This document shows positions 46,001 through 58,084 of a stretch of DNA of 64,000 nt, in pieces. The stretch is taken from assembly GCA_033032175.1 (NCBI GenBank), contig CM065304.1, forward strand, positions 11,532,001 to 11,596,000, read 5' to 3'. The notes beneath the pieces are model-generated. The model saw nothing but the letters and a program-made list of their open reading frames with translations, searched no databases and was not told where the DNA came from. This DNA comes from Saturnia japonica (taxonomy: Eukaryota > Arthropoda > Insecta > Lepidoptera > Saturniidae). The position numbers and the translations under genes are program-made. Numbering within the stretch: the first letter of the stretch is position 1; the number at the start of each line of letters is the position of its first letter.

Positions 46001-46317
46001 TAGACAACAATATTATATCTGGCTTTAGAGCCCAACAGAGCCTATAGTAATCTACAAAACGAAAGTAAACGTACTGAGTAAATTGTTTTTATTTTAACAT
46101 TTTATACATAAGAACTCATAGCGAATCAAGGGCCCCTCGATAGAATTTGCTACGGGCCTCGCACTTGCTTAATACGTTACTGCAAAACACCCATAGATAA
46201 CACCTATCTAAGTATACTTGGAATGTAAAACAATATTTAATTACAAAATGTCATCCGAATCGTTGGAGCAGTTTCCTAGAAACCAATTAAACACATATAT
46301 CTACTTATATACTAATA

Positions 46318-47208
46318 ATAAAGCGGGAAAGTTTTTTGTTTGTGTAAACCTGCTAATCACTGGATCTACCAGTTGGATTCGAAAAATTCTTTTTGTATAA
46401 TATGATAACCAGACTCTCGAGGAATAGTATAGGCCAGTGGTCGGCAAAGTTGGGCTTCTGAGCCGCATGTAGCTCTTTGGCCAAGGATATGCAAGCACAT
46501 TGTTCGCATTAATAAATATTTATTAAATATGAAATTTAGTTTTATTTAGAGTAATACTTATTTAGTGTGATAAAAGTTTACTAAACAAGCATATTTGGCT
46601 CCCAATTCTTTTTAAATTGTTGTAATGTTCATATTTGACTCTTTGGCTAATAATTTTGCCGACCACTGATATACGCTATTTAAGATTAGGCTTCAACTTT
46701 CAGATAGCCCTAAATATTGATTTTTCTTATGTAAGCCGGAAGCAAGGTCGGAAGTCGAGGCCCTCCCGAAATGTATTAACCGCGTATGCTGGCGTAATCG
46801 TTAATGATACGAAATAAAATGTTCTATGATATTATTGTCCCTTAGTATATCTAAAAAGAGTCAGCCATACCATATGCCTATCCATTAGACATATAAGCCA
46901 CAATAAGGTATTTTGTGACAAAGATTTGTGAAAATTAAAAATTGATTTAAAAGCATTATGTATTTTTAGGCATGGCATATTAATCCTTACAAACAAAAGT
47001 TACTTCATCATAAAGACAATTTTATGAAGTTAAATTGTGCTCTTTAGACTATGCTATTTGGATACATAATTTAGGAGATAATGAAAAATTAAAATAATTT
47101 GTACGTGCAGGAAGGACAATTACGATAGACTACATAGGTGCATTGGCGGCGCGGTGTACGTCGGATAAAATTGACACGGGTGAAACCGTGGGGCACAGCC
47201 AGTTTAAA
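46318..47208 (-). repeat. Dispersed repeat family A, full copy with nested hAT MITE
   Basis: Reversed, it runs from CTGGCTGTGCCCCACGGTTT at 47208 to TTTATTATTAGTATATAAGT at about 46300. Removing 46435-46668 restores the continuity seen in 45700-45740 and 13420-13440. Confidence 0.75.
46435..46668. mobile_element. hAT-type MITE with CAGTGGTCGGCAAA ends
   Basis: CAGTGGTCGGCAAA at the left mirrors the right end, which reverse-complemented begins CAGTGGTCGGCAAA as well. The 8-bp flanks GTATAGGC (46427-46434) and ATATACGC (46669-46676) match at 6 of 8, as expected for a decayed hAT duplication. The element is 234 bp with no coding. Confidence 0.85.
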
Positions 47209-47860
47209 TATAATTTTCTGGTGTTAAGATATCAGATTCATTTTTTTAAACTTATAATATTAAAGCGGTCACTCATATTACAATACATTAAATTTATATT
47301 TCATTTATTATTTTAGTGAAATGATTTTTTTCTCTTTTTTAAGTAGGTTGAGTAGACCACAATTTCATCTAACGATGATGGTCGCACACTAAGCCCAGGG
47401 GGAAGTTTTAGAGGAGAACTATATCAAATGCAACAGGTGGAATACACCTTTAGGTGCTTGACTGTAGTTTTTCAATATTAGGGTTGTGGTTAGCCAGGTA
47501 GGCAATAGAAATATCCTTTTATATATATTATGTCGACAGTAATTATCTACATTAATAAATTTGTAGTTAGTTCTGTGTAAATCAAAAAGATGGTCAAAGA
47601 TGATCAAAGATTGGTCACAATCGCACCTTATGTTAAGTGACGATGTGGCCCTAGATGGTATCACACTAATAAAAGCCTATAGTGGGAGGACTGACCCTCA
47701 AGCGCAGCTATCAGAACACATCTATAGGTTTTTGGAGACAGATTTTCCACTTGAGGGTGGTATCTAATATGGTATGTAATATTGTAAATAAATATAATAT
47801 TTTTTCCTAATTTGTTGTTAGACATCTATTATAAAAAACACTGATCAATAATCTAATTAA
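47209..47860. other. Unassigned stretch
   Basis: 47340-47790 has balanced composition (GATGATGGTCGCACACTAAG, GGAGGACTGACCCTCAAGCG) and may be an old repeat, but no second copy is in the window. No gene is seen. Confidence 0.35.
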
Positions 47861-47865
47861 TTTTT

Positions 47866-48165
47866 GTCTGTCTGTTTGTAGAGATATATATATATTAAAA
47901 AATAACTCAAAACGGTTTGGCTGATTTGATTGATCTGTTATTAGAATGCAACTAGACCATTAAATCTTCAATAGTCACACTTAGAAATTGTTCTATCCAC
48001 CGACTTTGATGAATTTTTGTACAGAATAAGTTCATTTAATTAATCAATTGAGATAGGCTACCAGAGTTATCAATGAAAGATTGAAAATAAAATTATGAGA
48101 CGAAATTAATTAGGTACCTACCTACTGCGTAAAAAACGCGTGTAAAGCCGGCTATAATTATTATG
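47866..48165 (-). repeat. Dispersed repeat fragment related to 61600-62250
   Basis: It shares TTTGTCTGTCTGTTTGTA at the left and GCGTAAAAAACGCGTGTAAAGCC / GTAGTAAAAACGCGTGCGGAGCC at the right with 61690-62240, with a similar but diverged middle. Confidence 0.55.
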
Positions 48166-48639
48166 TAGGTACAGTTTGCTTATTAAAGAATACAGATAAA
48201 TAACTTAAAAAATATTACAAAACTTGACAAAAACTTTAAAATTGTTTGTCGTTGAACATAGATTTCTAAATGTAGATTAAAACGTTATCGTTATATCTGC
48301 CAGACATAATAATAAAATTATATAGGTAAGCAGCCAATTAAATACAAATGAATAATCTCGTTTGAAGATATTCGCCAGGCACCCACACTTAGTAAAATAA
48401 TAGTTGTTTTCTTAATAAGCTCACGCAGGCCGTAAACAGTTTTATGTCTTTCTTTATAGTCTACTTGAATTAACTAAGCAGTGTAACACATTATTAAAAT
48501 TTTTAGTTCGTTAGTTACATTTTGTGAGCTACGAATTTCACGCGTAATTGTATGTTAATATATGTATGCCATGATAAACATACAACAAGAATATAATCTG
48601 GTAATTATGCTAAATCTTTAAACGGGTCCGCATAGAATC

Positions 48640-48860
48640 AGAGCGTGAAGTTCCAATTTCATTTAGCCGAGCACTTTGCTTTATTTGAAAGTGACCCTAA
48701 ATCCCGCGTCCTCTTTCCAGATAACTCTTAATTTGCATATTAACGAGAAACTTTGCATTGGCTATACCGAAAAATTCCAGAGGTCGAGTGTGAACGGACA
48801 GGTGGTCTGAAAGGCTAATGCCGAAATATTCCTAAATCCCCCACCGCTACTTTTGATGGT
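48640..48860. promoter_or_regulatory. Candidate cis-regulatory block with a perfect octamer
   Basis: Non-repetitive, GC-richer block with ATTTGCAT at 48731-48738 (reverse of ATGCAAAT, the POU octamer), ACTTTGCATTGG, CAGGTG at 48799-48804 and CCCCCACCGC. No protein frame. It is 24 kb downstream of the Iroquois exon, and a distal enhancer is plausible. Confidence 0.3.
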
Positions 48861-49609
48861 ATCAATTATAAACTCGGCATGTTGTTAGCCTCAATATCGT
48901 ATTCCCTTTTCATGGAGTATGTAATATTGTTTGAGGGACTTCAGCTCGACTGAGAATGCTTTCAAGCCATTCGTTCATTGCCTTCTTAATTCTTATAAGG
49001 TTACAGAGCACACCTGTTACTATCGCGGCTAGTCAATAGTGCGGGTCAATAGTATGAATACTAAGTCATTAGTACAGATTTCATAATCACATCGATACAA
49101 TTCTCCGACTTGTCTGAAATAGTATTTTATTTAATATGACGTATTGGTAGGGGAAGCCGATCCTTGTGATAAAATACCTAGAAAATAAATATTATTTGTA
49201 GAATATTATATCTTACTATCATATCCTTTGAGGAACTTTAGATATTTATTTTACCAAAAATTTTATTGATATAATTAGTTATCGGGTCTGAAGTCTCTTA
49301 TGCTGTTTTACAAACAAACTGGTTTTATAATTACATTTTTATGGCACTGAAGTTGCCTTCTTAAGGTTATTTTAAATATAAAATAGAAACGGAAATACGA
49401 ATAGATCCTGGAAATAAATTGTGTCTAAATATTAATTAGATGCCAAATTGCAGTAGCCTTTTAACAATGAATTATAAATAGATTTAGACATTCCCAATAC
49501 ACTATGAATCTTTAAAATAGTTTTAGTTTGGTTATTAAACATTTCTAAAACAATAATGCATATGTCTATGGCAATATTCCTTAAATGTTTAAAATATTAA
49601 TAATTGACG

Positions 49610-50180
49610 AGGGGCGAACACTTCAGGCGTGAGGTTAGTAATTACGTAAACAAACAGGGTATCCCAACGAGAACCAACACACACCATATTAGAAACGGCT
49701 CATTACGCATTTAAGTTGAGATGACAGCTCTATAAATAGTGGATCGGCGGCGTTGCTATATAAACTTTTTAGTTTTCATGATGAGAAAGAAAGCGCATTT
49801 GTAACAGAAAGGTGCGTTGACAAAACATCTGTTCCGTGTGGGAGCCTTCGACCGCTATTCCGGCTAAATCGTTTACCGCATCCGAGACACCCCGTAAACG
49901 CTCTTAATGCGATAGCCGATGACAAATATAATCTTTACTCTAAGACGACTTGACTTGACACTGTTGTTATTCTGAGAAACGGAGAGATTTATTTTTACTC
50001 AAAGAGCTAAATATTCAGGTGAAAGATATCTGTGAGGGCGTTGTTTGGTCGGCTCGTTAAATCTGTCGACAGAATCCCGTCTTCTCTGTAATCACGACGG
50101 TGATACCGAAAAATCTGCCCGGATTTCATTGCTTTGATATACGCCCTCAAAGCTCAAAGAAGAAATAACAGTTTATTAAT
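49610..50180. promoter_or_regulatory. Candidate cis-regulatory block with Fox, TATA-like and TCF-type motifs
   Basis: Long non-repetitive balanced stretch. It has GTAAACAAAC at 49645 (forkhead type), CTATAAATAG at 49732 (TATA like), CTTTGAT at 50132 and CTCAAAG twice at 50146 and 50153 (TCF/LEF type). A 66-codon frame at 49753-49953 starts soon after the TATA-like site but has no domain I recognise. Enhancer or promoter function is inference. Confidence 0.3.
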
Positions 50181-51779
50181 ATATTAAACGCGTTAAGAGT
50201 TTATGGGCTGTTGTATTTTGTAAGTGTTGTTGACGGTCATTTATTTAATCTATTGTTGTAGCCTATATTTTTATATTATAGGATGAGGTAGACTTTGAAC
50301 GTCACTTTAAAATATATCAATGCCCTAAATTAATATACATTTTAAAGATACAAAAATCACAATATCACAGTTCCTTCCTACACAAAATTCTATAGTCTAT
50401 GATTTGTAAAATTACTTGACCGTAGAGCATAATCTATTAGACGATAATGATATAATATATCTCCATAGATCCAGATACGGCCCCCTACTGGCTAGCTGTA
50501 TTTTATACACGTTAACAGCTGCTATAAAGCAATTAATACGACGTTCACTCACTTAGTTGTACACATAAAGAAAACTCTATTTTTTATTATAACGATCTTG
50601 CTTACATTACTTCCTTATTATCACGTTTTAGGCATTATATTTAATATACAGCGTTAATTATTAACGAGTTCTTTATTATACAGAGTGAAGGCCCGTTCAG
50701 AAAATATCTTAGAGGAGGTTAATCGCCATTGTTATTTTTAATTTTTTCTATGGTTCCGTGGGCTAACTGTCGGTATACTAGAGCACAATGATATTTAAAT
50801 ACATATAGAAGTACATACAAACTTTTATCTTTAATTATACTATAAATTATAATGATTATCTTCATTCGTTCTCTAAAATTCATAGCATTATATTATTCTC
50901 TTGGTTTTAAAAATATCTCAGTATCCCACATTCGAAGGTTCAGAATCAACATAGCATTGGTAGACCGGTAATAATATACTCGTATATAACATAATTATAA
51001 AATGAATGCTTATGTGTATTATTTGTTTCCTATGCTTTACTAAATCATTCGTCCGACTGCGATGAATTTTCGCGGAGTTGTTGAGCACACGTACATAAAT
51101 ACATGCGTAAATTATCACAAATATATCACAGTATGCGGCGGACGAGCCCTTTCGTTTTAAAGACAACAGGAACGAAGTTGTGGATAAAATCTAGTTTTAT
51201 ATAAAATTATGCTAGTATCAAACATTTATAATTGATACTTTGACTATTGTGTGAAAAAACTTGGAAATGTAAATGTGTTTGACTAAGATTTTATTCAACC
51301 GAGCGAGCTATAATAATACCGCGATATTTGGCTGACGAAGGTGTTACAGTCCAGAATTCATCGTAAATTATTTATTCAAAAATTTCTTTGCTGGTTGCGC
51401 TTAAAACTGATTATCAGTTGTTAACACTTTGACAATGTTTAACAATTTTTATTGTTTTTTTTTCACAGACCCTATTTTTATTAAACTATAAGGAATAAAT
51501 GACAAGTAACAACTAATTATTATAATGAAAACAATAACATTGAAAAAATAAACACGTGTTGCAGATGACAATTATTGAATGTTGCAAAAAGACGAAACAA
51601 CTGTTAAATTAGTCCCAGGCGGAATTAACAAAGAAATGGTTTAATCAATTATTTAATAATGATATAGTTACAAATGTCTTGAAACCAGTAACGATTAGGA
51701 AAAGTTTGACGTATAGACCGTTTAGAAATATAAAGTAAAATACCCGTAAACAAGTATTATTTGAAATCTATCTGTAATT
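50181..51779. other. AT-rich stretch without genes
   Basis: No gene, RNA or bounded repeat is recognised. Confidence 0.35.
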
Positions 51780-52462
51780 GCAAATAGGCTATAAGTACCA
51801 CCAATTGCGCATCGAATGAATCCAAAAACGACTTGTACGACACCTAGCATTTCACTCACATCGTAGCAAATACAAGTATAGCTATTGGGACAATCTCTCA
51901 GATTTCAAAATGAACTCGTTAGCACTTCGTAGACAGCTTGCAGACATATCGTTCTTGCATAAATTTTTTAATAACAAAATTGACTATCCACAGCTATTGC
52001 GAAGTTCACGATTGGGATCCCAGCAAATATCTCAGATATAAGATTTCATTATTCCACACACGATATTCAAGAACCAATCTGGGTTTTAACAGTACGGTGT
52101 GTAGACTGTCTCGTTTTTACAACCACTTACGTTACTCGGCAGATTTATTTGCAGATTCACGGCAAGATTTTAAAAAGATGTTGAAGTATTTGGGAGACAC
52201 GCCAATCTGAATTTATTTAAATATAATAGACATATTAATATTTTAATTTTCTGCTGCTTGTATTATGATTTGATTTTTAAAGTGATTTTAGTAATGCATG
52301 CTTTATTTATTTGATATAATTTTCTACTTTTGACATTTCCTTTTTTTAATATGTGTATTTATGGTGTCCATTTTTTTCATTTAGTTGGACTTTTTATTCT
52401 TTTTGTTTATTATTATTATCAACTCCGACATTGATTTATGAAATAAAATATAAAAACTATTG
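51780..52462 (+). mobile_element. LINE 3' end fragment
   Basis: 51911 onward reads MNSLALRRQLADISFLHKFF then NNKIDYPQLL. After a frameshift come SRTNLGFNSTVCRLSRFYN and ADLFADSRQDFKK, the C-terminal signature of several non-LTR polymerases. A T-rich 3' UTR ends GAAATAAAATATAAAAAC. The RT core is missing. It is not the same family as 18650-19600. Confidence 0.7.
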
Positions 52463-52469
52463 TGTTCAG

Positions 52470-53160
52470 TAAGTTTACAATTGAAGTATGCAGTGGTGGC
52501 CTTAAAAGGCAAATGCATTGAAAAATGTTTTTATTTTGTAGATATTAATGAAATGTATGGCCGTTGGCAATCCATTTTCATAAATACATATATGAATAAA
52601 TAAATTACTTACAATATAATATTCTCAAATAAGTCTGGTATAACATCTGGTCTAATAATCTGTATAGATCGAGGATTTTATTACATTTTTTTTTTAATGC
52701 TACCTATCAAGGCACCCTTTACATTTCAATAACTTGCTAGTTTTACACTATCCCGCCTGAGAAATCAATCTTCTTTTCATTTTTATATGTGTGCTTAAGT
52801 AAGTCATAAGATGTAAACTAATATTGTACAGAACCATTTAAGACGCAGCGGAGTCAAGCTTGGCTGAGATTAGACTAATTTAATTAGCATAAATGTTAAA
52901 TTGTTATGCTGGATAAACGTATTTAAACATGTAATTTTTTGGTGTAGGTTAAATGACGTGTGTATTGTGTCTTGTTAATTTTTATTTGCCATACAAAAAT
53001 GTCTTCTTCGAGTTTATTATATTTTCTCTGCGGAAGTTGGGACCTCGATGCGTAATGGCCACTGTCCTCGCGGTTAGCGTGTTAACTGTCAATGACATCA
53101 AGTTTCATTGTACTTTTTATTATTTGAATGTTCCAACTTTTTTATGTCCCCCTTTTGAGT
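52470..53160. other. Unassigned AT-rich stretch
   Basis: An 86-codon frame at 52953-53213 runs into a repeat and is probably chance. Nothing else is seen. Confidence 0.35.
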
Positions 53161-53164
53161 CATC

Positions 53165-53720
53165 GCGTTTGAAACAGATCTATACAATTAATAAAATTAA
53201 AGTCTGTTTGTAATGTTAAAATGAAAGCAATGAAAATGAATGAAAGCACATGAATGTATATATGACACCTATTAAAAAAAAAAAAACAATTTTAAATTTT
53301 TTGTCTGTCTGTTTCTTCTGGGTAATCTCTGAAACGGTTGGACCGATTTTGGCGGGACTTTCAATGGCAGATAGCTGATATTATAAGGAGTAACTTAAGC
53401 TACTTTATTTTTTTAAATAATTAGGGTTCCGCACAAATAAAATGAACTAGTCACGGTGAATCAGTTCGGGCACTTAAATACCAAACACTTACGCTGAGTA
53501 AACCATAAGGAATATAGCAAATTAATATACTATATAATTGTAGCCATTAAATAGAACTACAAAAAGTCAGCAAGAGTGTATGTCTATCTTCTAAGGAACA
53601 CTCACAATAAGCATTTTTGTCTTTAAAATAGCCAGGAGCGAGGGAGCAAGATTCGCGCGTGTACCCGATCGATAGCTTTCTGTAGTCCACGTGAGCGAAG
53701 TCGCGGGTACAGTTAGACTT
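53165..53720 (-). repeat. Dispersed repeat family D copy
   Basis: It is parallel to 34918-35430 in the same orientation: ATACAATTAATAAAATTAAA, GGTTGGACCGATTTTGGCGG, ATCTTCTAAGGAACACTCAC and CACGTGAGCGAAGTCGCGGG. Confidence 0.75.
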
Positions 53721-53994
53721 TCTATAAACTAGACATTTTTTTATTTTTTTCAACTAAGTTCAAACAAGCGAAATCATGTTTTATTGTGTATAAGTATAGT
53801 TTTTTTTATGTTTAAGTTTTTAAATGGTTCTTTAAACAAGCTGTATAAGTAAAATAAAAAATTATAAGTGATAAAAAGTATTAGTAAATGTACAAATAAT
53901 TTTTGTAGCTCTTAAAGTATTAAAATATGTAGAAAAAGAATAAGTATCTCTACTTATGTACTTTTCGAATATCGTGAACAAACTTACTGAAACA

Positions 53995-55045
53995 AAATCC
54001 CACACAGGACTAATACCACTTCAATCAATACATAGTATAAAGTCGCTTCCCGCGGTCAGTCCTTCTGTACGCTTAGATCTTCTAAACTACGTAACGAAAT
54101 TTAACATGGGTTTCAATATAATTTATAATAGAATATTTTTACCAAAGATTTCTATACATAATAAATTCCAATTGTGTTTTTGTAGAATAGAGAGAATTCA
54201 ATGTTTAGAAATCAAGTCGTCGAAAAATGATTTTCTGGCGCTGTCATGGCTTACGCTGCCTAAACCATATGAGATACATCAAAATAATATTTTCAAGAAA
54301 TGCAGCTCTTCAAAAAGCCTAGTAAAAATGCGCAATAGTACATATCTATCTGCTAAGGTTGACTCACAGTAACCATTTTTATCTTCAAGATAATAATTAA
54401 AAATATTATGTTATATGCGGAAACTATTTTCTCCAATTCAGCATTAATCTTTATGCAGATAAATCTATTAGTAAACTTGGGCATTTAAAATAGATTAAAA
54501 TTGTCCTTTACAGTTTTCCATTTAAATGAATACCGTAGAAGACATCACGAACTCAAAATCACGCACGATTTAAGAAAACCCTCTCAGCAAAACGGTCGCG
54601 GTCGGTTAGCCGGCACTTCTCATCTATGATGAATTGTGCATCGCGAGCTAAGCGCACTATTCGTAACTTTGAAGATACATAACATACCATCATGCCTGTA
54701 TCCCCGAAGTGTTAAGCAGATGTGCTAGGGTAAGTAGAGGTGAGGGCCCATGTAATAGGGGGTGAGCCTATTGCCATTAATTGGGCACAAAGCCAAACTC
54801 CAAGCTGCCACTCAAAATATCATAAAAAACCCCAATAACACTGTGCTCGACTTGGGAATGAAAACCACGACCTCGAGAAGGGCATAGCAGTCGCAATTAG
54901 GACCACTAGGCTAATGAGTCAGTTATGATATTATAAATAACCAATATTAAAACAATAAACTCTAATTATGGGTCATTTACACATAAAATACACCGCTTTT
55001 GTAAATTATACCCATGCGAAGATAACGGCGGGTCTCTAGTACATA
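53995..55045 (-). mobile_element. Composite repeat family C, uninterrupted reversed copy
   Basis: It shows tail (53995-54660), SINE (about 54675-54925) and head (to about 55040) without the insertion found in the 42.5-kb copy. GCGCACTATTCGTAACTTTG marks the uninterrupted point. A 138-codon + strand frame at 53956-54372 is an incidental reading of the tail. Confidence 0.75.
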
Positions 55046-55262
55046 ACACTATACAACAGCTAATGACAATTCCCTAAAAGACAACTTACATAATATTGAA
55101 TAAATAAAATCTAGAGATCTGTGGAAAAATCGCATTTTATATGACCGGATAATTAATTGTACGAAACGTTAATTTAAAAACAATCTAGTGTCATATAAAC
55201 TGTCAGTTGATTGTGAACGAACACAAAAATTTTAAATTTAACATTTGTATTATCGTAGGTTT

Positions 55263-57290
55263 AAACTGGATGCCGTGCATCCATCTTGGCTCAAGAGTTC
55301 CTCGAGTTCCAACTGATAGGAATCTTCAATGCGTGTTTGGAGCAGGGCCGATTTCCGCTATGTTGGAACGGCCAGCTGGTCCTGCTCAAAAAGGTGAGGT
55401 ACCCGGTGACACGCCATCCGCATTCCACTCCATCGTGTTGCTGGACGAGGTGGGCAAACTTACGGAATGAATTAATGCAGATCGCCTCGTCAGCCACTTG
55501 ACGGAGGTGGGACCGAATCTGTCGGACAATCAAATTGGTTTTCGCCGAGGGCGCTCCACCATACACGCGATCACGCACATGAAGAGTCTAGCGGAGGATG
55601 CGATCTTCCGGGGCGAAGTGATGCTGGCGATGTCCTGAGACCTCACCACTAAACACAACTCTATCTTGGAGCAGCATACGGGCGCCACTCTGGTACGATG
55701 AATTTCCCCCTTACCACCGCCGCATCGTCGGGAATATCTCACAGGGAGGACCATCATTGGCTTCCCGGGTCTGGAAGGCTGGAGTCGGCGAGACATGCCT
55801 AGCGGTGTTCGACAAGAGTTAGTGCTTGGTCCCATCCTGTGGAACATCGGCTATGACTGAGCGATACGCCGTGCGGCCCTCAGCGGTATCAGTGCCATCT
55901 GCTATGCCGACGACACCCTTGTTACAGCGTGAGAGAAGACACACCGTGACGCGACAATATTAGCCACAGCTGGGGTGGGGTGGCTCAAGTCGTAAATCAT
56001 ATAAGGCGTCTGGGAGTAGAGGTGAGCCTAGGTAAACCCGAGGCCCTGTGTTTTCATGGGCCTTGGAATGCACCACCTTAAGGGTCTCAGATCATAATGA
56101 GAGGCATCTCTATCAGCATCGGGTCAACGATGAAGTTCCTGGGAATCGTCCTCGATAGCCGATGGAGTTTTTTAGAACACTTCGGCAGCTGACCCGCCGT
56201 CTGATGGACACAACGGGTGCGCTAGATCAGCTGATGCCAAATCCTGGGGGTTCTGGTTCCGCTTGCCGAAAGCTTTACTTGAAGATCGTACGGTTGATGA
56301 ACCTATATGGGGTCCAGTTTGGGTGGACAACCTGACGACCCGACATCACGCATTCCTGTGGAAACTGCAGAGAGCGATGTCCGTCAGAGCTGTCCGAGGG
56401 TATCGTACGGTTTCATTTGAATTAGCCTCCCTATTGGCCGGATATTCACCATGGGATCTAGAAGCGGGAGCCCTCGCGCTGCTGTTCAGATGGCGCTAAG
56501 GTGGGACAAGAGACCAACGTGGCTGGAAATCGCGGCGTCTAGGGCAGAGCTCCGCTAAATACTCATGGTGGAAACGTGGGACTTACAACTTGAGCATCTT
56601 AGCTCAGTTGTGCCAATTGTGGAAGCCATTAAGCCAGTACTGGCATAGCACCCTTATCTTCCAGCTGACGCAGGTGCTCTCGGGGTATGGCTGTTTAGTG
56701 AGTTACCTTTTTCGCATAGGCTGTGAAAATATTCCAGGGTGCCATCATTGTGAATGTGCAGAAGATACTGCGCAGCACACTCTCGCCGTCTGTCCTGCAT
56801 GGGACTAGCTGCGTCGCAAACTTGTCGCAATAATCGGCACCGATCTTTTGCTCCTGGCTGTAATTTTTCTATGGTTGAGAGTGAGAGCGGGTGGAATTCC
56901 GTATCCTCGTTTTGCGAGCAAGTTATGCTTAGCAAAGAGGAAGCGTAGAAAAAGAGGGAGCGCAACACCTTGCTCCCCTTCCGCGGTTAACGAGCCAGGC
57001 ACAGAAAGCCGCGTGATGATCTCCGGCCGCCTTAAAAGGGTCAGCAGGTGACGGTCCTGGGCACGGGTCCTCCGAGGTTCGTTAGAGGTTCAGATTGCCT
57101 CCGACCGCGGCAGTCCCAGGGTAGGGCCACACCTGCCGTGTTGAGCGGAAGCCTTGCGCAAGTAGTTCCCGCGAGGTGAATACCGTGGGGTTTTAGTCCG
57201 TAAGAGTCCCGGCATACTCTTCCCTTGAGCGGCTCAGCTCGGTAGGCGGATCTAATGCAGGATTTCCCCAAGTTAAAAATAAAATAATTT
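55263..57290 (+). mobile_element. R1-clade-like LINE, RT to 3' UTR, degenerate
   Basis: GC-rich for this window. RT pieces: LDAVHPSW, FLEFQLIGIFNACLEQGRFP, NQIGFRRGRSTIHAI (about 55526), and YADDT at 55913 with both catalytic Asp. Later pieces: MKFLGIVLDSRWSF; a conserved LQRAMSVRAVRGYRTVS and AGYSPWDLEA (56370-56470); and a CCHC finger CHHCECAEDTAQHTLAVC (56739-56792). A 3' UTR with GTGGGGTTTTAGTCCGTAAG follows. Stops and frameshifts are frequent, and the endonuclease and ORF1 are missing. Confidence 0.88.
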
Positions 57291-57589
57291 AAATTGGATT
57301 GCCTAGGTTAGGTTAAAACTGTGATCATAGTAGCGCATTAGTCGAACGAGCGCATCGAGCGGGCTGCGGCAGTAGCAGACGAGTGTCACCCACAAATTAG
57401 CTATTCAAAATTCGCATTTTTCAGTTTGCTTATTTAATAGCCATAACCTCAAAATTCAAAATTGTCAGTGTCCGTTCACAATCTACCGACAGCGTACAGT
57501 TGACTAGATTATTTATATACTAACGGTAAAAATAATTATCCAATGACACATTGAAAATATAACTTTTTATAATAGGTAAAATAAATAAA

Positions 57590-57720
57590 CAAGCGGGCAT
57601 GCAATCCACCTTATTTTAAGCGACCACAGTAACTATTAGACATCTATAAGCAAACTCAAACAATAATGCAACCCTGCTATATCTGAGGACTACACTGCTG
57701 TATACCAGTGTATCCCAATC
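57590..57720 (+). repeat. Head fragment of the GTCCACCTGATGG-type repeat
   Basis: AAGCGGGCATGCAATCCACC, TTAAGCGACCACAGTAAC and ACATCTATAAGC match the usual start of this lepidopteran repeat, as at 31195. Confidence 0.5.
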
Positions 57721-57799
57721 TTTCTCTCCAGACTCCGGACCACACTTTGCTATGCTACAGAAATATTGTGGCCGTGATGCTTACACAATGAATATATTA

Positions 57800-58078
57800 T
57801 AAAGTTTAAGTAATTGTTTGTTTGAACTCGCTAATCTCTGGAACTAACAATCAAATTTGAGAAAATATTCTATTCATCTTATAGCCCATTTATTGAGGAT
57901 GGTTATAGTTTATGTAACTTCACGCTACGACTTTTAGGAGTGGAGCATTAAACGTGAATGTCAAAAAGTTTAGCAAGTACGAAAAGTGAAAACGACGGTA
58001 GACTACAGGGTGCAGAGCGGAGTAGAGTTGATCAAATAAGTGTAACACTGGTGAAACCGTAGGGCACAGCTAGTATTT
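57800..58078 (-). repeat. Dispersed repeat family A, short-form copy
   Basis: Reversed, it starts CTAGCTGTGCCCTACGGTTT and ends CCAGAGATTAGCGAGTTCAA then CTTTATAATATATT. Its middle corresponds to the 3108-3430 copy (CTCAATAAATGGGCTATAAG), so both are the short form of the family. Confidence 0.75.
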
Positions 58079-58084
58079 TATAAC

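Noticed and set aside
53956..54372. 138-codon + strand frame
   Set aside because: It lies wholly in the tail of composite repeat C on the opposite strand and is not matched by an open frame in the other copies.
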